DNA of 5,840 bases from Saprospirales bacterium. Lineage in GTDB: Bacteria; Bacteroidota; Bacteroidia; Chitinophagales; JADJOU01. Below the pieces are notes generated by a model. It did no database searches. It was given only the letters and a program-made list of their open reading frames with translations, and was not told where the DNA came from. The translations under genes were made by a program, and so were the position numbers. The DNA lies in the NCBI GenBank assembly GCA_947461165.1, contig CANHJR010000095.1, positions 1 through 5,840 on the forward strand. The letters are read 5' to 3'. Below are positions 1 through 5,038 of this stretch, in pieces (the first letter of the stretch is position 1; the number at the start of each line of letters is the position of its first letter).

Positions 1-331
1 AAGCAATTCCAGGATTATTACCAAACAGCGCCAAACAAGAAGCTACCATGTCATGATCTATCATTATATCTGTAGCATTTGGGAAGTAATCTTGCAATAT
101 TTCTTCAATATATTGCTTACGGTCATCACTTGAACAGCTAGCGCCATAAAAAATGATTTTTGAAATTTTAGATTTGAAATCCCCAATACCGGCAACGTCA
201 AGTTCTGACTGAACGAACTCAGGAGTTACAAAAAATGGATTAATTCCTTTGGTATGAAACTCTTTCAAGCCATCATTTGACTTCAATACCCAATGTGTTT
301 TGGAGCTCCCACTATCTGCAAGTAAAATCAT
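1..331 (-). CDS. N-acetylglucosamine kinase-like protein (BadF/BadG/BcrA ATPase family), 3' end outside window
   Basis: This is the first 110 residues of a kinase of the ASKHA fold; the gene leaves the window at base 1. The protein opens with MILLADSGSSKTHW, the phosphate-1 loop (D6, G8, K11, T12) that binds ATP in sugar kinases. It then has KGINPFF (28-34), the strand FYGASC (61-66), and a segment around D94 (DHDMVASCLALFG) followed by PGIA, where the family goes on to the phosphate-2 loop. D94 probably corresponds to the catalytic Asp of N-acetylglucosamine kinases. The family phosphorylates amino sugars such as GlcNAc in the cytoplasm; substrate is inferred. The loop has Ser10 where DSGSTKT is usual, a mild change. 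The ATG start at 331 puts the loop at the very N-terminus, as expected. A good promoter lies just upstream, inside the start of the divergent gene. Confidence 0.85.
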   Translation of the reverse strand, partial: MILLADSGSSKTHWVLKSNDGLKEFHTKGINPFFVTPEFVQSELDVAGIGDFKSKISKIIFYGASCSSDDRKQYIEEILQDYFPNATDIMIDHDMVASCLALFGNNPGIA

Positions 332-348
332 ATTTCATTCTTTGAGAG

Positions 349-380
349 CAAATATATAGAAATGCCAATCTATGAAGCAA
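349..380 (-). promoter_or_regulatory. Bacteroidota-type promoter for the sugar kinase gene
   Basis: On the minus strand TATATTTG (356-349) matches the -7 consensus TAnnTTTG exactly, and TTG (380-378) lies 21 bases upstream in the -33 position. Transcription would start about 10 bases before the kinase ATG at 331. The promoter overlaps the proposed start (362) of the divergent membrane-protein gene. Confidence 0.55.
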
Positions 381-892
381 TTCTCATTACTTTTGTAGAA
401 ATATTTGCTATGCATCCATATGTTCGAGAATTTTTATTTTGGTTGGTTTCCATTTTAATAGCCACCGTACTTTGGTTCCCTGTTTATTCGAGGATTCCAT
501 TCATAAATACGTACTGGGGAATTGTCCAAATGACCCTTGTTCTCCAAATGTTTCGGTGGTATATATTTTACAATCAAAATATTATCTTCAAAAAAAGCTG
601 GCTTAAGGCAGCGTTTATCTTCGGATCTATCATTCTCACTTGGTATTGGTATTCCGATGGAATGACAATTCTTCGACTAATTGATGAGCAAAATGTGTCA
701 GCAATTGTATCCCACACTCATTTTAAACCACTGAGTCTTTCGGAGGTATACCATTTATTGAATTATGTTCGAAATCTAATTATGATTAGCGTTTTCTGCC
801 TATTTGGGCTTATGATCATGCTAAACCTAAAAATAATCTATATGACTGTAGGTTATGGTTCTGAAAAGGTTCGTCGCTATATCCGAAAATAA
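362..892 (+). CDS. Small multi-pass membrane protein of unknown function
   Basis: I do not recognise this 176-residue protein. It has about four membrane segments: roughly residues 24-44, 51-70, 82-101 and 138-162. It is unusually rich in aromatic residues at the membrane edges (for example WYWY at about 95-98). A loop of about 35 residues between segments 3 and 4 carries HTHFKP, and the tail is basic (KVRRYIRK). No catalytic motif is evident. The start is uncertain: the ATG at 362 lies inside the promoter of the divergent kinase, while an in-frame ATG at 410 (Met17) keeps all membrane segments and has an exact -7 motif upstream at 388-395. The stop TAA (890-892) abuts the stop of the convergent SDR gene. 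Coding status is supported by length, hydrophobic pattern and neat fit between neighbours. Confidence 0.75.
   Translation: MPIYEAILITFVEIFAMHPYVREFLFWLVSILIATVLWFPVYSRIPFINTYWGIVQMTLVLQMFRWYIFYNQNIIFKKSWLKAAFIFGSIILTWYWYSDGMTILRLIDEQNVSAIVSHTHFKPLSLSEVYHLLNYVRNLIMISVFCLFGLMIMLNLKIIYMTVGYGSEKVRRYIRK
388..395 (+). promoter_or_regulatory. Possible -7 promoter element for the membrane-protein gene
   Basis: TACTTTTG matches TAnnTTTG exactly. It lies 26 bases downstream of the ATG at 362 but 14 bases before the in-frame ATG at 410, so if active it would serve a start at 410. No TTG is found 19-23 bases upstream, which weakens the call. Confidence 0.25.
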
Positions 893-1738
893 TTACAAAT
901 TCCCGGTTCTACCTCCATCTACCGGAATATTTATGCCAGTAATATAGCTAGACTCTGTAGATGCCAAAAAACCTATGGCGGCAGCGATCTCTCTAGGTTG
1001 ACCAAAACGTCCAGCGGGTATCTCGTGGAGCATTTCTGCAGTGACAGACTGCAAGAGGCTTCCTGTTTTGGCAGCCTTGTTCTGAATGATTGTAGCCAAT
1101 CGATCGGTTTCTGTAGCTCCAGGAAGTACATTATTGACGGTGATTCCATCTTTGGCTAGTTCATTGGCCATTGTTTTGGACCAGTTGGCTACAGCTGCTC
1201 TGATCGTGTTAGAGACTCCAAGATTAGGAAGCGGCTGCTTGACCGAAGTGGAGATCACATTGATTATACGACCAAAATGGTTTTCCTTCATCGCTGGGAT
1301 CAAAAGAAGTGATATGGTATGATTCACAATGAGATGCTGATAGAATGCTGCCTGGAAATCCTCATTCTTTGCAGATGATATAGGACCTGCAGGTGGACCA
1401 CCCGAATTATTTACTAAAATCAGATATGGTTGTCCCTGTTCTGATTGTTTAGCGATGATTTTAGATTTCAATTCTTCAATATTGTTCGTATCACAAGCAA
1501 TATAGCTATGTTTGATATCAGGATTTGGACTAGGCAGCGCTGTTACAGCTTCTTGCAAATCGGATTCATTTCGCGCTAAAATGGTAACCTTAGCGCCCAT
1601 TTCAGCCAAATAGATTGCACTTGCAAAACCTATACCTTTGCTACCTCCGCAGACCAATGCACTTCTTCCTTTTAAGTTCTCAGATTTTTGAGCTAATAAC
1701 ATTTCTAAATTATTTTCGGCAAAGATAGCTTTTTTCAT
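893..1738 (-). CDS. SDR family oxidoreductase, subgroup without the YxxxK catalytic pair
   Basis: This is a 281-residue cytoplasmic Rossmann-fold protein of the short-chain dehydrogenase/reductase family. The NAD(P) loop is CGGSKGIG (30-37, usual TGxxxGIG), NNSG (110-113) stands for NNAG, the active-site Ser region is NVISTS (160-165), and VDGGRTG (273-279) closes the domain. Counting back from NELAKDGITVNNVLPG, the YxxxK positions are occupied by SNTIR: Ser176 for Tyr and Arg180 for Lys. The surrounding block, GVSNTIR, is as I remember it from Bacteroidota relatives, and is like the beta-ketoacyl-ACP-reductase-like subgroup that lacks the full catalytic tetrad, so this looks like a conserved variant and not decay. 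The substrate is unknown. The N-terminus is about 20 residues longer than usual; Met13 is an alternative start. An AGGA lies just before ATG 1738. Confidence 0.88.
   Translation of the reverse strand: MKKAIFAENNLEMLLAQKSENLKGRSALVCGGSKGIGFASAIYLAEMGAKVTILARNESDLQEAVTALPSPNPDIKHSYIACDTNNIEELKSKIIAKQSEQGQPYLILVNNSGGPPAGPISSAKNEDFQAAFYQHLIVNHTISLLLIPAMKENHFGRIINVISTSVKQPLPNLGVSNTIRAAVANWSKTMANELAKDGITVNNVLPGATETDRLATIIQNKAAKTGSLLQSVTAEMLHEIPAGRFGQPREIAAAIGFLASTESSYITGINIPVDGGRTGNL
899..928 (-). terminator. Candidate hairpin at the SDR 3' end, shared with the convergent gene
   Basis: ATTC-C-CGGT (899-907) pairs with ACCGGAAT (921-928), giving an eight-pair stem with one bulged base and a 13-base loop. 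It lies within the last codons of the SDR gene. On the minus strand it is followed by a T-rich but interrupted stretch running into the neighbouring gene. It could slow transcription from either side, but the missing clean U-tract makes this a weak call. Confidence 0.3.
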
Positions 1739-1773
1739 TTGTCCTATTTATTATTCAATCTTAGATAATGGTT

Positions 1774-1806
1774 CAAACAGTATCATTGCTTTGTTGTCAA
1801 CTACAA
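1774..1806 (-). promoter_or_regulatory. Possible promoter for the SDR gene
   Basis: On the minus strand TACTGTTTG (1782-1774) resembles the -7 box TAnnTTTG with one extra base in the spacer, and TTG (1806-1804) is 21 bases upstream. The leader would be about 30 bases. It overlaps the opposite-facing promoter of the LUD gene. Confidence 0.3.
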
Positions 1807-1815
1807 TTATATTTG
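1786..1815 (+). promoter_or_regulatory. Bacteroidota-type promoter for the LUD-domain gene
   Basis: TATATTTG (1808-1815) matches TAnnTTTG exactly and TTG (1786-1788) lies 19 bases upstream, a good -33/-7 spacing for this phylum. Transcription would begin near 1822, about 16 bases before the ATG at 1838. The odd-centred palindrome GTTGTCAAC (1793-1801) sits between the two boxes. Confidence 0.55.
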
Positions 1816-1837
1816 CAACGTCAATAAAATTAGAAAT

Positions 1838-2509
1838 ATGTTTGGATATAATAACTCTATAATGAATTCACAAGAACAAGGATTGCTTGAAGCGCTTTCT
1901 CAAACAAATACATATGTACCACAGGATACATTGGAAAATGAAATTCGAAATAATCAAGTTAACTTTGGCGAAGTCCCTGAAGATCTTGATCTTGAATTTC
2001 TGAAAAATTTTACTTCAAAAGGTGGTAAGTTTGTCTATTGCGAAAACAAAGAAGATTTCAAAGAGAAACTAAACATCTTCTTGACTTACAATGAGTTTGG
2101 AAAATCCTTGGTATGGGAGGACAACTTATTTGATCATATCAAATCCTTTCTTGACCCGACCTTAAAGCTGGAGAGATTGCCAGATGAGTCCAAGGTGGCG
2201 ATTTCTACCTGTGATTATCTGGTCGCAGATGAAGGCAGTGTCATTTTAAATACAAGCCAAAATCAGTTCCGCACGCTAACGGTATTCCCTGATTTACATA
2301 TTTTGGTAGCCAACCGCAGTCAAGTTCGCTTTCATTTAGAGCATGCGGTGACGGACTATCTCCGTCAACATCAGGATGCATTTCCATTTCTACTAGACCT
2401 CTCTTTGGAAGAAAAGCCAGCAAGATTTGCTGTCAACAAACCTGTCCTAAAATCAAGAGGGACAAAAAACATTATCATCTTCTATTGCGAAGATGATATC
2501 TTGGGTTAG
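1838..2509 (+). CDS. LUD-domain protein (LutC/YkgG-related, stand-alone Bacteroidota form)
   Basis: This 223-residue cytoplasmic protein has the LUD fold. Recognisable parts are KNFTSKGGKFVYCENKED (56-73), a block starting AISTCDYLVADEGSVIL (121-137, compare ITGADAAIAETGTIVL of LutC), the segment FPDLHILVANRSQV (150-163), and the C-terminal strand SRGTKNIIIFYCEDD (206-220). The ISGPSxTxDIE signature that ends true LutC proteins is absent. The form resembles the short LUD protein that many Bacteroidota carry near ftsH, although ftsH is not in this window. LutC belongs to an iron-sulfur lactate oxidation complex, but no lutA or lutB is present, so that role should not be transferred. The ATG at 1838 is used; Met9 (1862) is the alternative. 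No Shine-Dalgarno sequence is visible, and a good promoter lies upstream. Confidence 0.82.
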   Translation: MFGYNNSIMNSQEQGLLEALSQTNTYVPQDTLENEIRNNQVNFGEVPEDLDLEFLKNFTSKGGKFVYCENKEDFKEKLNIFLTYNEFGKSLVWEDNLFDHIKSFLDPTLKLERLPDESKVAISTCDYLVADEGSVILNTSQNQFRTLTVFPDLHILVANRSQVRFHLEHAVTDYLRQHQDAFPFLLDLSLEEKPARFAVNKPVLKSRGTKNIIIFYCEDDILG

Positions 2510-2554
2510 TCTTTGACCTTTTGATTATTCAACAAGAAATTGAGGAATAATCTG

Positions 2555-2562
2555 TACTTTTG
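2555..2562 (+). promoter_or_regulatory. Possible -7 promoter element for lpxH
   Basis: TACTTTTG matches TAnnTTTG exactly and lies 21 bases before the lpxH ATG. No TTG occurs at the expected 19-23 base distance; the nearest, at 2540-2542, is only 12 bases away. A start near 2569 would leave a leader of about 15 bases. Confidence 0.35.
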
Positions 2563-2583
2563 AGATTCTAGCGATTTTGTACG

Positions 2584-3363
2584 ATGTCTCATATTTTATT
2601 CTTATCTGATTTCCACCTTGGTGTTCCAGATGCCCTTTCAAGTAAGGAGCGTGAGATCAAGATTTGTAGATTGATTGACTCATACAAGGATAATCTTTCC
2701 GAAATTTATTTTGTTGGAGATGTTTTTGACTTTTGGATGGAGTACAAAACTTGTGTTCCCAAAGGATTTTATAGACTTTTTGGCAAATTAGCTGAATTGG
2801 CTGACAAAAACATACCTATTCATTTCTTTACAGGCAATCACGATATGTGGATGAAAGATTTGTTTAAAACAGAATTTAATGCTAATATACATCATAAATC
2901 GCAAATTATTGAACGCCAAGGAAAAAAAATCTATATAGCCCATGGCGATGGATTAGGACCTGGTGACACAAAGTACAAACTCTTAAAAGTTTTTTTCGCA
3001 TCTCCTATCTGTCAGTTCCTATTTCGCTGGATTCATCCGGATATTGGAGTTAAACTTGCTCGTTTTTTTTCTTATCAAAGTAGATATGGAAATAACACCA
3101 TCCAAGAACGTTACCATGGTAACGCCAAAGAATGGCTTTATATTCATTGTAAGGAAGTAATGACAAAAGACATCTTCGATTATTTCATTTTTGGACATCG
3201 GCATTTGCCTATTTGTACCTCTATTGAAGATACGGAATCTGTTTATATCAATCTAGGAGATTGGCTCGATTACAACACCTATGGTCTGATGACGGATGGG
3301 CAACTATCACTTTTACAATATGAAACGAATAAGTCGAATCGCGATTTTGATCCTAATCGGTAG
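2584..3363 (+). CDS. lpxH: UDP-2,3-diacylglucosamine diphosphatase LpxH
   Basis: LpxH removes UMP from UDP-2,3-diacylglucosamine to give lipid X (2,3-diacylglucosamine 1-phosphate), the fourth step of lipid A synthesis, at the cytoplasmic face of the inner membrane. The 259-residue protein carries the full set of metallophosphoesterase motifs: DFHLG (D9, H11), GDVFDFW (D46), GNHD (84-87), AHGDG (H120), and GHRH (204-207), which supply the two-metal site. The lid region RWIHPDIGVKLARFFSYQSR (148-167) fits LpxH better than generic phosphoesterases, and YINLGDW (221-227) follows as in Bacteroidota LpxH. Its length is slightly above the usual 240 or so. The last 44 bases overlap the next gene in another frame, so the hydrophilic C-terminal tail (about 248-259) may be lineage-specific. 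A perfect 16-base palindrome lies in codons 176-181. Confidence 0.88.
   Translation: MSHILFLSDFHLGVPDALSSKEREIKICRLIDSYKDNLSEIYFVGDVFDFWMEYKTCVPKGFYRLFGKLAELADKNIPIHFFTGNHDMWMKDLFKTEFNANIHHKSQIIERQGKKIYIAHGDGLGPGDTKYKLLKVFFASPICQFLFRWIHPDIGVKLARFFSYQSRYGNNTIQERYHGNAKEWLYIHCKEVMTKDIFDYFIFGHRHLPICTSIEDTESVYINLGDWLDYNTYGLMTDGQLSLLQYETNKSNRDFDPNR
3109..3124. repeat. Perfect 16-base palindrome inside lpxH
   Basis: CGTTACCATGGTAACG equals its own reverse complement. It encodes part of ERYHGNA in lpxH. It is long enough to be unusual by chance in a window of this size, but no second copy is seen, and its position inside a coding region argues against a classical operator. Confidence 0.5.
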
Positions 3364-4156
3364 TCTGAATCTCAATTCCCAGATTCAGATAGATTCGCTT
3401 CTCATTAGCAGCGAACGGGATACTACATTGATTCAAATGATGATGGATGGCATGGGCGATATTCGAAAAATGTATCCCAAGAAAATCGTAAGAATCAGTG
3501 ATAACAAAGCATATTCGGATACTTTTAGTAACGACTTAATTTCTTCTACTACGAGTGTAGACTCTAAATTCCCCTTAAAAACGCTTGTGTATATCCCCAG
3601 TCGAAATCAAATCAACATATACAATAGTAGATGGGGTGTTTTGTCTGAGTTGAAGCTAGATCAGTATGAGTTCTACCAGCCATCTATGGTTTGTTATAGT
3701 TTTGATGAGACAATATGGATCATTGATGCCAACACCAATGTTCTTGCAAAAATAAGCGAGACTGCAACCAAAAAAATGGTTGTCAATAACCCATTCTTAA
3801 ATCAAGGAATTCGATATTATCCCAAGAAAATGTTTGATTTCAAGTATTATTCTGTGGCCTTTGATCCTAGGTTTGGTTTATTCGTTATTGACAATTATGG
3901 GACGCTTGTTTCAAAGTTGGCAATTGAGAAAAATGCACAAGTTTTTCTCTGTTCAGGAGATTTATTGCAAATTGAGGATAACCGCGTATATAAACTCTCT
4001 ATAACCAAGGATCTTCAAATTCAAAGATCCCATAAGTTTGTTCAACTAGTTTACAATATCAAATCAATTGTTGGACTAAAGTCTCAAATAGCAGTGATAA
4101 CTAAAAATGGTTCCGTTTTGACCTTTAAGGATTTCAAAAAATTACTGGACCAATAA
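3320..4156 (+). CDS. Exported protein of unknown function, probable beta-propeller-like repeats
   Basis: The protein starts with MKRISRIAILILIGSLNLNS, a basic N-terminus plus hydrophobic core typical of a Sec signal peptide, so I place the start at ATG 3320 and not at the in-frame ATG 3296, which would bury the signal behind eight residues. The mature part of about 255 residues repeats short beta-strand units: VYIPSRNQINIYNSRWGVLSE at 90-110, WIIDANTNVLAKIS (133-146), FDPRFGLFVIDNYGTLVSKL (181-200), DLLQIEDNRVYKLS (214-227) and SQIAVITKNGSVLTFK (255-270). This pattern resembles blade repeats of a small propeller, and similar uncharacterised Bacteroidota proteins are known to me, but no function is. 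It is probably periplasmic. The gene starts inside the end of lpxH (44-base overlap), suggesting co-expression, and its last 15 bases overlap the convergent thioredoxin gene. Confidence 0.8.
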   Translation: MKRISRIAILILIGSLNLNSQIQIDSLLISSERDTTLIQMMMDGMGDIRKMYPKKIVRISDNKAYSDTFSNDLISSTTSVDSKFPLKTLVYIPSRNQINIYNSRWGVLSELKLDQYEFYQPSMVCYSFDETIWIIDANTNVLAKISETATKKMVVNNPFLNQGIRYYPKKMFDFKYYSVAFDPRFGLFVIDNYGTLVSKLAIEKNAQVFLCSGDLLQIEDNRVYKLSITKDLQIQRSHKFVQLVYNIKSIVGLKSQIAVITKNGSVLTFKDFKKLLDQ

Positions 4157-4699
4157 ATTAGTCAAGGCCTTATCTAATCCTTCAGGATCCAGATCTCTAG
4201 CTAATATTTTACCAGTAGAATCAAAAAGAATGTTCGTTGGGATGGATTCAACTTCATATTTAGCAGCAAATTTGGATTCCCAGCCTGTAAACTCACAGAT
4301 ATGATATGGCCAATGTAGATTATCTTTTTTTATTGCTTCGGCCCATTTGGAGTGTTTATCGTCCAAAGATACGGATAGAATTTCGAAGCCATTGGAGTGA
4401 TGCTTGTCATAAACTTTCACCAATCCAGGATTAAATTTACGACAAGGTGGACACCAAGATGCCCAGAATTCAAGAAGAATGTATTTGGCAGGAATTTTAC
4501 GAATATCGACTTGCTGATCAAGATGGTTCTTTCCAAAAATTTCTGGTAGGCTAGAATTTAATTTCGCCATTTGATCTGGAATCATTGCTGGCTTTGCCAC
4601 TGGGAGGGTCTGATCACTTGCAGATTCATTCATAGAACGATGATCATCACAAGAAGAAAGCAATGCAACAGATACGAACAAAAAGTAAAGAAATTTCAT
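4142..4699 (-). CDS. TlpA/ResA-like thioredoxin-fold lipoprotein
   Basis: This 185-residue protein is a thiol-disulfide oxidoreductase anchored outside the cytoplasmic membrane. The ATG at 4699 gives MKFLYFLFVSVALLSSC, a lipoprotein signal with lipobox LSSC and lipidated Cys17; an upstream in-frame TTG (4708) would only add three residues. After a linker (about 18-55), the thioredoxin domain shows LLEFWASWCPPC with redox Cys83 and Cys86, and SIPTN with the cis-Pro154 opposite the active site. WCPPC is typical of TlpA, ResA and CcmG, which reduce apocytochrome c cysteines before heme attachment. The heme lyase gene on the same strand two genes upstream supports that role, but this is inference; stress-response or general TlpA-like functions are possible. 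Asp follows the lipidated Cys; whether this fixes membrane location in Bacteroidota is unclear. The gene lies after the bTHX terminator. Confidence 0.87.
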   Translation of the reverse strand: MKFLYFLFVSVALLSSCDDHRSMNESASDQTLPVAKPAMIPDQMAKLNSSLPEIFGKNHLDQQVDIRKIPAKYILLEFWASWCPPCRKFNPGLVKVYDKHHSNGFEILSVSLDDKHSKWAEAIKKDNLHWPYHICEFTGWESKFAAKYEVESIPTNILFDSTGKILARDLDPEGLDKALTNLLVQ

Positions 4700-4718
4700 T
4701 TGAACCAATCTAAGTTAT

Positions 4719-4746
4719 AAAAAAAAAAGACTACTCTTCAGTAGCC
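4719..4746 (-). terminator. Intrinsic terminator overlapping the bTHX stop codon
   Basis: On the minus strand GGCTACT (4746-4740) and AGTAGTC (4735-4729) form a seven-pair stem with one G-U pair around the loop GAAG, followed directly by ten T (4728-4719). The A-rich bases upstream of the stem can pair with part of the U-tract. The bTHX stop codon TAG (4733-4731) is in the right arm of the stem. Confidence 0.8.
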
Positions 4747-4952
4747 TCTTTTGTTTTAGTTGTTTTCTTTGCTGTCTTTTTTGCTTTTGGAGCTACAGCT
4801 TCTTTCTCTTCAGCTGGTTTCGATACTTTTTTAGCTTTAACTGGCTCTGCAACGACTACTGCCTGACCCTTGTTTGGTTTATGTGGTCTAGAATTGCCAT
4901 AAGAACCCTGCTTAATTTTTCCTTTTCTTGATTTAGAATCGCCTCTTCCCAT
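4731..4952 (-). CDS. Small ribosomal subunit protein bTHX (30S THX) with extended Lys/Ala tail
   Basis: The first 24 or so residues, MGRGDSKSRKGKIKQGSYGN then SRPHK, match the bTHX signature (MGKGDxKTxxGKxxxGSYGxxRP), a tiny basic protein that sits in the head of the 30S subunit and stabilises 16S rRNA. In Thermus the mature protein is only about 26 residues. Here the chain is 73 residues: after the core comes a low-complexity tail (about 27-73) rich in Lys, Ala, Thr and Glu, with KAKK and KKTAKKTTKTKEA runs, probably disordered. Long tails of this sort occur in other Bacteroidota bTHX proteins. It has its own promoter just behind the heme lyase gene and ends in a strong intrinsic terminator that includes its stop codon. 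There is no Shine-Dalgarno sequence. Confidence 0.88.
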   Translation of the reverse strand: MGRGDSKSRKGKIKQGSYGNSRPHKPNKGQAVVVAEPVKAKKVSKPAEEKEAVAPKAKKTAKKTTKTKEATEE

Positions 4953-5000
4953 TGTTATTGGTTATTTTGATTTTGATAGTTGATTTATAATTTTGAAATG

Positions 5001-5036
5001 CAAATGTAACTCATTTTTCCTTGTATTGACCTCAAA
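5001..5036 (-). promoter_or_regulatory. Promoter for the bTHX gene
   Basis: On the minus strand TACATTTG (5008-5001) matches TAnnTTTG exactly, with TTTG (5036-5033) 24 bases upstream, slightly wider than usual. Transcription would start near 4994, leaving a leader of about 40 bases before ATG 4952. The promoter begins right after the stop of the upstream heme lyase gene. Confidence 0.5.
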
Positions 5037-5038
5037 AT

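Noticed and set aside
1086..1322. Rightward 78-codon open frame
   Set aside because: It lies fully antisense inside the well-supported SDR gene and its translation resembles no protein; a shadow frame.
2241..2423. Leftward 60-codon open frame
   Set aside because: Antisense to the LUD-domain coding region, with no promoter and no recognisable protein.
2488..2503. Short inverted repeat AAGAT-GAT-ATCTT near the LUD gene end as a terminator
   Set aside because: Five AT-rich pairs with no following T-tract are too weak to call.
3019..3204. Leftward 61-codon open frame
   Set aside because: Antisense to the conserved lid and GHRH region of lpxH; a shadow frame.
3296..3319. Extra eight codons before the exported protein (start at ATG 3296)
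   Set aside because: They would place MGNYHFYN before a classical signal peptide; the ATG at 3320 gives a normal Sec signal.
4164..4200. Imperfect inverted repeat near the convergent 3' ends as a shared terminator
   Set aside because: Only broken three- and four-pair segments with no U-tract.
4700..4708. TTG start for the thioredoxin lipoprotein at 4708
   Set aside because: The ATG at 4699 gives a standard lipoprotein signal length and needs no rare start codon.
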